Source of the DNA: Echinometra lucunter
Lineage: Eukaryota; Echinodermata; Echinoidea; Camarodonta; Echinometridae
Assembly (NCBI GenBank): GCA_029962745.1
Contig: CM057158.1
Coordinates: forward strand, 2,019,558 to 2,083,557
Reading direction: 5' to 3'
DNA: 64,000 bases
The notes beneath the pieces were generated by a model. That model was not told the DNA's origin. It saw only the letters and a list, made by a program, of their open reading frames with translations, and did no database searches. Positions 42,601-52,600 of this stretch are shown piece after piece; within the stretch, counting starts at the first letter, position 1, and each line of letters begins with the position of its first letter. Position numbers and translations under genes: made by a program.

Positions 42601-44159
42601 AGAGGGACAATGATCTTATTAGATTTTGGAATCTCACGGTCAAAGGTCATAGAGGTCATTTTGTACATGGAAATGGATCTTTCTTGTGATAACTCAGTAA
42701 CCATTTGATGGATCAACTTCAAACTTGGCTCATGTATGCACAAGGGAAGGACAATGATCTGATTAGATTTTGGGGTCTCAAGGTCAAATGTCATATAGGT
42801 CATTATATACATGAAACTTCTTGTTCTTGCAATAAATCAACAACTCTGTGACGGTTCAACTTCAAACTTGGCTCATGTATGCATATGGAAAGGGCAATGG
42901 TCTTATTAGATTTGGGGGTCACACGGTCAGATATCAAGGTCAAATGAAAATAAATCAACATGAAGTGCCATATATTTCTGATCTGGTAATGGCGGAGGCA
43001 TAAAGTTTGACCACGTGTGGTCGAGGATTCATCTAGTTTCTTGATAAAATCATCACAAATACTACATATAACTACTAGTACAGATTTGGTCTGTAACAAC
43101 ATAGCTTGGACTCACCAGTAGGGAAGTCCAAGAGAACACTATGGATGGGTATACAGCATAGACATATGATAAATTTACTAGATGAAAAGCAGCAGGCGCT
43201 TATATCATTACGCGAATGGCATTAGGCCCTGCCTATTTCGGATCATTTGAAGGTTGACCTAAGCACCCGTTTTTGTTGCATTATTCATATCTACTGCGCA
43301 TGATACTTTGATTTAATGCGCATTTGTTGCGCATTGATTGTGCATCATTGCGCATATTTTTAGCTGATGGGCGTAATGTTTTAAAACATGCACAAACGCA
43401 CGCGACTCCTTGGAATCATCTTACAAAATGAATCATTCATTTTTGCTCATAAATATTGATGGGTGCTTAGGTCGGCCTTCTAATGGATCTGGACAAAATG
43501 GCGGAGCTTTAGGGGCCTGGTATACAGCTGCAGAGGAATGATGGAAATTGGTATAAATGCAACAGAAATACCTTGCTTGTGCAGATGTCTCAAGTTCATA
43601 TTTTGATGAACTTTGTTCTCACAGCAAGTACATAACATGTGGTTAGGACCACTTACTTTCATGTTCAAGATCAGTTCAATTTAGTTTCCAAACTGATTGT
43701 AAATAGCTCTTCTTTCTACCACTTTGACAAAATCTCTCTCTCTCTCTTTCTCTCTGTTTAAATATACATGTTCTGGCACATGCATCTTTTGGCATTGTAG
43801 GATATATGCTTCAAAAGTATGATTTTTTATGAGTAAAGTATGCCCCCGTTTCCTTGAATATTTTCTCATTTTTAACCATTTATTTTACTCTAGTTGGGGA
43901 GTGTCTTGCAAGCAGAATCATCAAAGATGAAGGCCTGGTTCCTGACAAACCTCTCTTGGAGGACCAGCTCACAGTACTCCTCATATGTGCAGTTGCTGTG
44001 GCAATAGTCAGCATCCTTGTCAATTTCATCTGTCTGTGTTTCCGCTGCTCTTGCAAGTGTTCAACTGTATCTTGTGACAGTGGGAACAGCACCCCCAGAA
44101 AACATGCCTACTATCAGCTGAATAATGATGACTACACAGAAGAAGAAGATGGCCTCTGA
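30594..44159 (+). CDS. NAGPA: NAGPA-like uncovering enzyme, gene B (9 exons, 574 aa)
   Basis: Tandem paralogue of gene A with the same predicted function: removal of GlcNAc from GlcNAc-1-phosphomannose on lysosomal enzymes in the trans-Golgi network. The join is 30594-30673, 33261-33746, 34218-34357, 35752-35860, 37880-38008, 39287-39489, 40119-40295, 41537-41671, 43894-44159; it is 1725 nt and in frame. All eight intron phases equal those of gene A. Domains: signal peptide about 1-24; RxxR sites at 46-52; glycosidase domain to about 314 with NLDGGGS at 292-298; cysteine-rich modules 315-486; transmembrane helix about 512-536; tail with YYQL (559-562) and an acidic cluster (DDYTEEED). No stop or frameshift. 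In-frame upstream ATGs at 30498 and 30546 could extend the N-terminus. Confidence 0.9.
31050..31729. repeat. Three copies of a ~150-bp repeat, one inverted
   Basis: Copies lie at 31050-31210 and 31218-31366 (direct) and 31581-31729 (inverted). Shared parts are CTCCTGGAG/GTCTGGAG, a poly(A), AACGCTAATGCTATTACTC, CACGTAGTAGCCACC and CACTTTCCCAT. Between the second and inverted copies lies a unique ~210-bp segment with GATGCGCATGCGTGAG and GCCATTTTC. Confidence 0.8.
33261..33746 (+). CDS. NAGPA: Gene B exon 2: propeptide and N-terminal catalytic domain
   Basis: Acceptor TCTTTTATAG, donor GTGAGT. Residues 28-188, with RSHRQIR (overlapping RxxR), an NVT glycosylation site, SVLEPFDSGGC, GFFNTRSGDCYGNVVS and SGGLQNAHFGIRADGT. 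Confidence 0.93.
34218..34357 (+). CDS. NAGPA: Gene B exon 3
   Basis: Acceptor CTATCACAG, donor GTACAT. Residues 190-235 with YLSEEDVLQKENPFIQL and GWLLRDGEVY. Same length as in gene A (140 bp). Confidence 0.93.
35752..35860 (+). CDS. NAGPA: Gene B exon 4
   Basis: Acceptor ATCTTTTCCAG, donor GTAAGA. Residues 237-271 with TVDTFFNMLSARVAVGSDD. Same length as in gene A (109 bp). Confidence 0.92.
36610..37340 (-). pseudogene. LINE reverse-transcriptase 3' end in intron 4
   Basis: The minus strand encodes IKQNSAARLVTRTGKHDSIS, PVLRNLHWLPVQFRIQFKIL, LQTFECFLGLAPSYLNDL and ALVLWNNLPNSVRNID followed by FKSALKTHLF. This series is characteristic of CR1/L2-like LINE C-termini. The 3' end (left) is CGCTATATAAAACCTG followed by an ATT-rich tail, as in non-LTR elements. 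At least one frame break separates the upstream and downstream pieces, and the 5' part is missing. It is antisense to gene B. Confidence 0.8.
37880..38008 (+). CDS. NAGPA: Gene B exon 5: NLDGGGS motif
   Basis: Acceptor TGTTTTCAG, donor GTGAGT. Residues 273-314 with SHGVKNAINLDGGGSATFVV and an NGT glycosylation site; ends in the split Cys codon TG|C. Confidence 0.94.
39287..39489 (+). CDS. NAGPA: Gene B exon 6: CPRQVSTIIC and EGF-like
   Basis: Acceptor GATGTACAG, donor GTGGGT (weaker than in gene A). Residues 316-382 with YRCPRQVSTIICVHEPRC, CDPRDCSNHGDCIQGECHC and CGDHNCSERGICHGG. Same 203-bp length as in gene A. Confidence 0.93.
40119..40295 (+). CDS. NAGPA: Gene B exon 7: EGF/laminin-like module
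   Basis: Acceptor GCATTGTAG, donor GTAAGT; phase 1-1. Residues 384-441 differ from gene A at only five positions. Confidence 0.94.
40428..40603. mobile_element. Tc1/mariner-like MITE with TA duplication
   Basis: Inverted ends CAGTGGAAACTTGGTATAA (left) and CAGTGGAAACTCGGTATAA (right, complement), with TA on both sides (40426-40427 and 40604-40605). It is 176 bp in intron 7. Inner copies of TTATATCGG add to the palindrome. No coding capacity. Confidence 0.85.
41537..41671 (+). CDS. NAGPA: Gene B exon 8: last cysteine-rich module
   Basis: Acceptor CCTTACCAG, donor GTATGT; phase 1-1, 135 bp as in gene A. Residues 443-486 with CPIGYYGPGCREECHC and GFCPCHHITGSC. Confidence 0.93.
42167..43002. 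mobile_element. Element with five ~144-bp AGGTCAAAGGTCA repeats
   Basis: Inverted ends TATGCCTCTGCCC and TATGCCTCCGCCA (complement) bound 836 bp. Inside, GGATCAACTTCAAACTTGGC or variants start at 42271, 42415, 42566, 42710 and 42853. Most units carry AGGTCAAAGGTCA (DR1 arrangement). A CCGTCCGTCCGTCC stretch lies near the left end. It lies in intron 8 of gene B. Confidence 0.75.
43249..43480. mobile_element. 232-bp inverted-repeat MITE in intron 8
   Basis: Left end GAAGGTTGACCTAAGCACCC, right end (complement) GAAGGCCGACCTAAGCACCC. The interior has several TGCGCAT motifs. Target duplication not resolved. Confidence 0.65.
43894..44159 (+). CDS. NAGPA: Gene B exon 9: transmembrane helix and tail, stop
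   Basis: Acceptor TTTACTCTAG; TGA at 44157. Residues 488-574: a stalk, the helix LTVLLICAVAVAIVSILV, the cysteine-rich segment CLCFRCSCKC, then a tail with YYQL and DDYTEEEDGL. The acidic cluster is absent from gene A. Confidence 0.93.
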
Positions 44160-44329
44160 CCCTGGTCTGACCTATGACCTGTCATGACATTTTGTTTTGA
44201 TTTTTGAATACAGTTTTTGTGGCACAGATGTTGCAAAATAGTGCTGTACTAGCTATCGCAAAACAGATCAACCTTCCATTAAAAAATGGACCATATGCAG
44301 TGTATCATCTTTGTCAGTCCTGACAAAAG

Positions 44330-44335
44330 AATAAA
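44330..44335 (+). terminator. Candidate polyadenylation signal, gene B
   Basis: AATAAA about 170 bp after the stop codon. Further AATAAA copies occur downstream (for example near 44446). Confidence 0.55.
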
Positions 44336-47300
44336 AGTTGTCCTGAAATATTGGTATCATAATGCTTGTATGTTTTATCAGTACTCTGATTATGGTCACA
44401 ACAAATTAATTCATCGAATAGTAACAAAAAGAAATGTGTAAACAATAAAACAAATACTTGAGGGTGCAATCATTAGTGATAATTCTCTTATATCATTAGC
44501 AGTACTCATAGGTGTTTTTGCTTTTGGGTTTTTTTTTTTTTTATTTGGTTTTGTTTTTGTTTTTTGTTTTGTTTTTGCTCCTTTTGGGGGGGGGGGGAAT
44601 GTTGCTGCTGCAAATGGTCACATACCTGTAATTAACCTCTGGGATACAGCACTAATTCTGCAAAAAAATTCTTCGTAGTATAGCCAGTATCGCTTACCCT
44701 TTCACTGAAAATTTTTGTACTTGCCACTGACACTGTGATAGTATGCGTGACCTTCCTGCTTGTGAGGTGCAACATATGTGTTAGAAGATGTCAGTTTCCC
44801 TGTTGCTAGAGCATCAAGTATCAGTTATTTTGTAGGTGACTGCAAATGCAATACCATACTGCTTCCTATGGAAAGAGATTGAATAATTCGTAAACAGGTT
44901 CTTTCAAGAAGTTCTCTTTTTGTTTGTTTGTTTTCAAAGTAAATTTCTGAGATTATTTTTGTATGAAAACTGGGTGCTTCATTTGTGACAGGTATACCAG
45001 AAAGTCTTGTGCAATAATAGATTATACTGCGATTTTATTTTGAGATACTTGTCTTTTGTTTTTCCTTAGGGTTGGTGTCTCCTTTTTTTTTCTTTGTCTT
45101 GTCACAATCCTATTCTGTGATATATTATATTGATAGTTTTTCTGCTGGTAAAGGAATGTGAATATTAATTTTGTTAATCAAAGAAAAGAACAAAACTTGT
45201 TCCTTTCACAGTGATTTTGTATTAAAGAAGTGTGAGAATTAAGTGTGTTGTTTTAGTCTTCCCCTCCTGAAAATCCAGCCTATGCTACTCTCTTGCATTC
45301 AAAACATTTAGAGCTTTATATAAGTTGAGAAAACTACATTTTGAGACAAACCAAATTCTTTATCATAAAGTGGAAAGGTTCCTTTATTATTTCCTTCTTT
45401 GACCTTTTTTTTAGAAATGTATTTGGTATTTTTTTGTATTCCTTGAAGCTCAGCCATTTGTCTTCTTTTTTGTTTTTTTCTATGAATGCATTAGGCCAAA
45501 ATCTCTTGTTTTTTGTGTGTTTACCATTCACTGTTGTTTGGTTTGATCCTGTAGAAATATTACTTTCTGACATCACTAGAAGGAAAGTACATTTACCTTC
45601 ATGAGCTAACTGTACCTCGTCTACTCATATTTCATTAGAGTACTATTTATGTAGATTGTTCAGGTATGATATTCGCATGCTGCATAAATGTGTGGGTTTC
45701 TGTTTTGTTGTTTTTTTCTAGACATTATTTAAAGATGCATACATGATCTAGAATATACATGGAGCTATTTTTGTCTGTTAGTGTGCTTGGTAAAATCAGG
45801 CTTCAAATGTCTAGTACGTGATGTAGAGGAACTCTGATACTGTAACAACGTTAGGTATCACGGGATCCTGCATATTTTAAGGATATTTTCCTAGTCATGA
45901 TTTTTCTTAGATCTATACTCTGCAGTGTATCATGCACCTTTATATACCAAGATCCAGTGTAACATGATTTTGGATGAAAACGATGAATTGCACAGCCCTA
46001 AAATAAAGAAAAGCATTCCTTTGTTTCGGACTGGGTCAATCTGTATAGTGATACATACATGTAGATAATATTATGATTCCAAGTTTACACTTAAAAGTCA
46101 TTTTGATACACAGTATCACATATATTACTTCAGTAACCTGTTGACTACTAAATTCTCAAACTCCCATAGACTTAATACAGGGACCATCCAGTTCTCCTAG
46201 GCAACATGTTAACATTTTAAAGGTTCATATGAAAAAAAATTAGCAGCTTTCAGGTAAAATCAATCCTAAGCATGTCCTGGACAGTGAATTGTCAAAAAAG
46301 TGAACTCAGAGTGGTTTGTTTGTTTGTTTGGATAATGATGTAAATGTATTATTGTATACATTTGCTTGCTTGCATGAGTCTAAAAGGTTCTCCTTAAAGA
46401 TAATTTAATCTTTTAATCTCAAATAATTTCTGAAAATGTTGTCTTCCATGATGTAAATTTGATAAACAGTGTTGATGTCTCCTTATCTTGCTCTCAAGTC
46501 AGCCCAGTTGACTGCTTTATGCCATTTTTTTTTATTACCAGAAGTGTCTTTGCCTTGAAAGTAATTTGGTGTTTAATGTTATATATAAATAAATGGTGTT
46601 GATATAGTCATTACAATTATGTGTTGCCTTGTTTAGAAAGTTTTGGTTACGGTTATGCATTTTTAGTATCATGGTATTTCAGTGTATGCAAGCAATTTTC
46701 AAAGATATAACAATTTTGGTGAAAGTGTTAAATAGCAGTTGTATTTGCAATGTTTTTCATGAATGTACGTATTCATTTAGTTTACAATATTTATTGAAGC
46801 GAAATAATTCACTTTAAGGGTTTTTTGACCCGGCCAATTCCGTTAAAAGTACAATGAAATCATTTAATATGGACATTACATGAAAAAAAGAATTAACACT
46901 ATGAAAGATATCATACAGTTGTGTATCAAATTCATGTGCTTGCAACTGTCAAGCCTGTTGTGTTGGTTTTTTTTCCATGTGTTATTTTTTATCATTATTT
47001 TTATCATAATGTGTTACTGCTTGATGTTTATCAGACAGCACCACTTAGCTTAGGTTTCTAACTTGATAATCTTGTATTTACCACTGCGATGAGTCACCCA
47101 AATTTTCAATGTTTCTCACTATGATTAAGAGTTGGTGCAATACTTCATATATCATTTAGTCTGTTACACATAGAGAATTGACTAATGGACTGAGCGTGAT
47201 AGGCACATAAAACTAATTAGTGAATGCATTCTTGACCATGAGTGTTTATTTCTAATAGTACTTGTCCAAATACAATTTCATAATTAAAGAAGATAACAGT

Positions 47301-49519
47301 ACTTCAGGTTTTAAAACATCGAAATGCTCTACATTCCTAACCAAGCAACTGTGAACTTTATATACTTGCATACCTGCAGATTTTAGTTGCCCAAGGGAAG
47401 TAAAATACTTGGGTCTTGCACCCGGCTTAATGTTTCAACTTTTGAAGACCATTTTACAAATAATTTTCATTTGTGTGACATGGGCTTAGTGGTTAGGTGA
47501 TGGGTTAATTTGTGTTAGCTGATTTGATATAATGGGATGGGTTCTTCAACAATCAGATATACTCTAGCAGACCAGATATTGTGCAGTATTTTATTATGAT
47601 GTATTTACTTAATGGAGAATCATTTCTGTGATGATTTATTTCAATGTTTTATTAGTTTTGAAATTGCCTCCTAAATTTTTAAGATTTCATTTTTACCTCA
47701 AGATTAATTTGGTATCTGAGACATGTAAAATAGTATAGTGTATTATAGTATATTATAGTATAGTATATATGTTACCAGGATTTTCTTTTCATCTGCAGAA
47801 TACATTGCTGCAGCACACATGATGTCAAGTAGCACAATGACATGTTATTTTGTAATCAGGATTTCACTTGCCCTCTCAAGAATATACACATAAAGAATCT
47901 CGTAACTCACTTATTTTATTAAGGTCATTTTAAAGCACATTTGAACATGTACATGCATATTGATGAAGCACAGTACCACTGATATAACTATTATTATTGT
48001 TATTATTGTTCTCAATGTAATTGTTATCATTCTTATTCTTCTCATTGTTATTATTATTATTATTATTTGTAGAGTAGTTATGTTGTATGTATTAGAGAAG
48101 TAACCCACATCTATATTATTTTGTTCATCGATTCAGACCATTCTGCTGTGCATACAAAGAAAATTATTTAGGTGCACAATGAAATTCTTAAGGTTCTCAG
48201 AATATACTCCAGTTTCTTGCACATCATTTATAATTAGTACACAAACTATTATTCATGCACATCATGTGATGTTACAATGACGTGTTTTATTGGTTGCCTT
48301 CCGATACTGGAAAATTCCAAATCAAATTTTGGTGATCTAGTAGTGCATTTTTAAAAAAAACGTATATTTGTTATAGTCTAAATTCGGCATCTCATTGGAC
48401 ATTGCACAAAGCATTTCTGTTCATCTCATTTTTTTTTTATGTTACATTGGTTTTCGTATTTCTCAATTTTCAGCTAACAAAGTTTGCCCATCTTGAATTC
48501 TGTTTTGTTTTTTGTTTTTGTTTTTTGTTTTTGTTTTTTGTATTGTAAAGTAATTTTGAATTTATCAAAAAATGAATTACACTCGGATAAAAATGTGTGT
48601 TCTGAATAGAAGTAATGAATTACCAATTTATGTGCACATCAAATGTGTAGAATTATATTTTTGCTTCCATTAATTGGGGTATGGAGTCTCTTGTATTTCT
48701 GTTATAATTCTTTGGGAAAATATTGTGGTACTGGTAATTTTATAAACTTTTGCACATTCCAAGATTATGGATTTAATAAATCATGATTTTATTACTACAG
48801 CACAGTTGTGTCAAAGCTTAGTTTTCTGTTGAATGTAATTTAAATCCGTATTCAAAGTACATGTAGAACCATTTGTATTACATCAAATTACTCAGTTTCA
48901 ACTTTTCTTTGTCATCTTTCCTTGTCTGCTCCTCTCCCTACTTTTACCTTTGTTTTCCCTCTCTCTCTTCGCTCAACCCTTTTTTGGGGGATGGGGAGGG
49001 GAGCCACCCCTATTTTCCCCGTGGCTACGCTCGTGTCGTATACATGGGCAGAAAAATCTCTTTTTCCCCATTAAATAGTAAAAATAGAACAGTAAATTCT
49101 TAGCGTACATCTAAACAAGAGTTCTGCCTGCCGACCCCCAAGTATTGGGTAGGACCAGGGTAGGACAAAATATTGAGATGTCATGGTCGTTGTCTATAAA
49201 GCTTAGTTTTACATTAGGAATAATGCTAATGTTATATCTACTAATGTTTTTACTTTATATCTACTAATGTTTTTACTTTTTTTGTTTGGTAAAAAAAAAT
49301 AAATAAATAAAATACCATTATTGACGAAATAATGATAAAGGTGCAGGGCCAGGGGAGGGGGGGGGGGGGTTACAGGCCTGTAACCAATGCCTGTGCCGGT
49401 TCCATACCCACTATGAGAACAGAAAATGTTAAAATGTACGTCATTAAAATCATGAGAATGTAGTTCATTCTCAGTATAAAAAATTCTAAAGGCCCTTTTT
49501 TTTCTCACTCGCTAGCTAC
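44336..49519. other. AT-rich DNA without a recognised gene
   Basis: Low-complexity poly(T) and TTTTG runs (near 44530 and 48505), a G run near 44587, an ATT microsatellite near 47990-48068, and a C/G run element relative near 48980 and 49360. Part may be extended 3' UTR of gene B. Short frames show no recognisable family. Confidence 0.5.
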
Positions 49520-49731
49520 GCCAAACATGACTCAAATATGGGCTCTTCGCTTCTACGCCCGAAACACTTCTGTCTCTACGAACGAGCGAACGAGCGACCG
49601 ACGAAAACATGATTTTCTTTACAATGTAGATTCGTCACCAAATGTGATATTCGGGCATCTCGCTGCTGGAAAAAGAGTGCCTGCTGTTTCGGGCGTAGAA
49701 GCGAAGAGCCCATATTCGAGTCATGTTTGGC
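49520..49731. mobile_element. Hairpin element with 47-bp arms
   Basis: Bases 49520-49566 and 49685-49731 are inverted copies with a single mismatch; the arms contain GGGCTCTTCGCTTCTACGCC. The 118-bp centre has GAGCGAACGAGCG. Short size and near-perfect arms suggest a recent MITE. Confidence 0.75.
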
Positions 49732-49742
49732 AAATATGTTCT

Positions 49743-50330
49743 TTAGACATCTTATAGGCTTATATTTCTTATGAAGAAATTACACTTTTACTATGAAATA
49801 GAGTGTATTTTTATCCTCACTCGATGCGCCCGCTTGTATGATATTTGAATTACAGGATGGTTTCGGAAAGCAGATGGACGAATTCGACAAGAGAGATAGT
49901 CAAATTTATTATTTAAATATCTAAGAGGCCCATATTGTATTCTGAAGATGAAATACACTTCTACCAAGAAAAGAAGTGTATATATTTGCTCTCTCGCTCC
50001 CGTCTCGCTGCGCTAGCTTAGATCCAGAATGGTTCCAGGAAGCAAAAAAAGTCGGCGAGTGAGGTGACCTACAGTGTATTTTGATAATGAAATAACACTT
50101 CCACCGTCAAAAGTGTGTGTGTTGGGGGGGGGGGGGGGTTCTTGCTCGCTTCGCTCGCTCGTAATATGTAGAAACAGCGTGGTTCCGGATAGCTTACAAC
50201 TGAACCAGCGAGGTGCCAAAATAGAGTTATATTTGGCAGCGAGGTGACCATATATATATTTTATTTTTATTTTTTTTAGCAAGAAGTGGCTCTTGGTAGC
50301 TCGCTTCGCTAGCTCGCAAAAAATAAGGTT
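49743..50330 (+). repeat. Degenerate tandem repeats with CTCGCTTCGCT
   Basis: Three to four diverged units (near 49771, 49941, 50081 and 50278) share a GAAATACACTTCTACC-type segment, a CTCGCTTCGCTCGC-type segment and GGTTCCGGA/GGTTCCAGGA. One unit carries a G run at about 50127. Confidence 0.5.
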
Positions 50331-50647
50331 TGTTCATAATCTATCAAGGAGAGTCATTTTCCCCACATTTAAAAAACGCCTCACGGCCCTTAAACTTCCA
50401 TCAAATTGATAAAGTTCTATATCTGCAATATTGTTTGAAAATAATTTCTTGTGTGTTGTGTGTGTGTGTGTGTGGGGGGGGGGGGTATATCAAGCTTATA
50501 ATGTAGCATGGGCCTAACTGTCGGCAAATCCTGGATCCCACCGGTTATGATCTTGGTCGCGCAAGCGCTCCCTCCCAATCCATATTCCCATTTATCTTAC
50601 CAGTGCCCCCCCCCCCCCACTTTGAAAAAAGTTCCACCGGCCCTGAG

Positions 50648-50870
50648 GTGAACAATACAGAAATTGCAAAAGTAGAAAAGACCAAATATTTCGGTGTTTG
50701 TATGGATATTTAGGTGTTTGTATGGACAGCCGATTGTCCGGGAAGTCACACATCCAAGAAGTAGAAAATAGGGTTTTATTGCCAAAAAATGTAGGCATTA
50801 GACTCCATTTCCTCAAAATGGTGCCTTTCACATCGAACAATTCCTTAACAAGATATCAGTCTCAGTTCGC
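50648..50870 (+). pseudogene. LINE reverse-transcriptase fragment
   Basis: Encodes VNNTEIAKVEKTKYFGVCMD, then a small duplication that introduces a stop, then SRLSGKSHIQEVENRV and IRLHFLKMVPF. The 'KYFGV-x-x-D-x-x-LS-x-K-x-HI' pattern is a common LINE reverse-transcriptase segment downstream of the catalytic core. Dead fragment with poly(C) elements on both sides. Confidence 0.6.
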
Positions 50871-51304
50871 CTCTGAGCCTACTCGGTATTAGTATCCCAT
50901 ACAATCATAGCCGTACGCACATAGGGGTCATTTGCCCCCCCCCCCCCCCCCGCCCCAAGTCGTTTGTTTGTTTGTTTTTAACTTTTTTCTCACTTTTTTG
51001 TTGAAAATTTCCTAATATTCCACAAAAAGTGTGCACCAGATCGTTCAATTTCAATTCTAAAATTGCAAAAACCTGCTTGCGTGTTCCCTCAAATATTGAA
51101 CATATTCTTGCGCCCCCCCCCCGGAAAAAAAAATATTCCTTCGTACGGCCTTGCATACAACACATTCTAGTGTATGTTCAGAAACTTCTTTCAGAAAGAA
51201 AGTTTGGGGGAATAAACTCAGTATTCGATTGAAATAAAATACCCACTCCAAACAAAAGGCAGTCACAACTACATACCGGAATTCTTCCACGGGATAAACC
51301 ATAT

Positions 51305-51584
51305 AGCTTATGGCACGAGTATTTATGTGCAAGATAGCAAAGCGACCGAACTTACAATAGTCGTTTCTCTATTGCGGCCACGGACTTTGCCTCATTTATG
51401 TAATAATTTGCGGTTGTTGTAATTATTACATAAATGATTACTTGACACCCACTTGCTTTGGAATAATTTGCGGTTGTTGTAATTATTACATAAATGATGC
51501 AAAGTCCGTGGCCGCAATAGAGAAACGAGTATTTTAAGTTCGGTCGCTTTGCTATCTTGCACATAAATACTCGTGCCATAAGCT
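51305..51584. repeat. 280-bp palindrome with ~91-bp arms
   Basis: Bases 51305-51395 and 51494-51584 are inverted copies with three mismatches; the arms contain ATGTGCAAGATAGCAAAGCG and ATTGCGGCCACGGACTTTGC. The centre carries two direct copies of TAATTTGCGGTTGTTGTAAT. No coding sequence. Confidence 0.85.
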
Positions 51585-51751
51585 TCACCGATCTTGATGG
51601 GGCACTAGATTTAGAGGTGGAGGAGGTGGGGTGGAGCTATGAACTAGGTATTTTCTAATCAAATTGATTGAAATAAAATTGACAACGGATCATCAACAAT
51701 GTAACAATGATGAGGTGAGATGTGAAACATATCGCTTAATGGAGGAGGGGA

Positions 51752-51808
51752 TCTTCTTCTTCTTCTTCTTCTTCTTCTTCTTCTTCTTCTTCTTCTTCTT
51801 CTTCTTCT
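51752..51808 (+). repeat. CTT microsatellite
   Basis: Uninterrupted TTC/CTT repeats of about 57 bp, followed by pyrimidine-rich sequence. Confidence 0.9.
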
Positions 51809-52418
51809 CGTCCCCCTTTCTCTTTCCTCCTTTTATCTCTTTTCACATTCTTCTTTCTTCTCCCCGTGCACCTCTTGAAACCCCCGTTACATCTGAAGCC
51901 ATTGTTATCATTGTTTAAATACTGCTTTTCTTAATTCCTGTACCTCAAAGAACACAGAGCAGTTCTCCTTGTCGACAATGAATGGATTCTTTCGTAGAGC
52001 TACTTTGCCTCGACCCCATTTGTTTACAGTGATTGATCTCCATCTCATGGCTAGCGTCTTCTATTACCATGGTTACATGCTCTGATAGTTAACAATGAAA
52101 CAAAGTTGTCTTCCAATCTTAATCCCTCAGCCAAAGAGAATGGTGACGACCACATACACGAGAAGACCCTCGGTCATTGGTAGATATGAATAGAGAAAAT
52201 ACTTTAGCTTAATCGCTCTGTTTTAAACACGATTTAGATGTTTAAAGGCTTAGTCTGTGGAAGTCTTAGAAATCGTAATCTGCTTGTTCCTCCCAAAAAA
52301 CCAATGGAATGTTCGAGATGCCGCTGGAGCTCTGAACACCGGCTTAATCAAATTTCCCGCGCTTTCGTCAGTTGCATTTTGGATTAATATCTCTCAGTAT
52401 ATTTGGGCTACTATACTG
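51809..52418. other. Intergenic DNA, no feature
   Basis: No coding or repeat structure recognised. Confidence 0.45.
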
Positions 52419-52600
52419 TTGCTTCGTTTGCTATCGTTTTGATTGAAGAGGAGTTTGACTGTTGGATTTGTATACTTTGAAATCTTGCTTCGTTTGTTAT
52501 TGTTTTGGTTAGTGAAGAGGAGTTTGACTGTTGGATTTGTATACTTTGAAGTATTGCTTCGTTTATTACCGTTTGATATTGAAGAGGAGTTTGTTGTTCC
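52419..52600 (+). repeat. Three 66-69-bp tandem repeats
   Basis: TTGCTTCGTTT starts units at 52419, 52485 and 52554; each continues with GAAGAGGAGTTTG and, in two, ACTGTTGGATTTGTATAC. Confidence 0.85.

Larger units (their letters stand above)
30674..43893 (+). other. Introns 1-8 of gene B
   Basis: Introns span 30674-33260, 33747-34217, 34358-35751, 35861-37879, 38009-39286, 39490-40118, 40296-41536 and 41672-43893, all GT...AG. They hold an inverted-repeat cluster (intron 1), a C run (intron 3), an antisense LINE end (intron 4), TTTG repeats (intron 5), a TA-flanked MITE (intron 7) and two inverted-repeat elements (intron 8). The remainder shows nothing I recognise. Confidence 0.8.
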
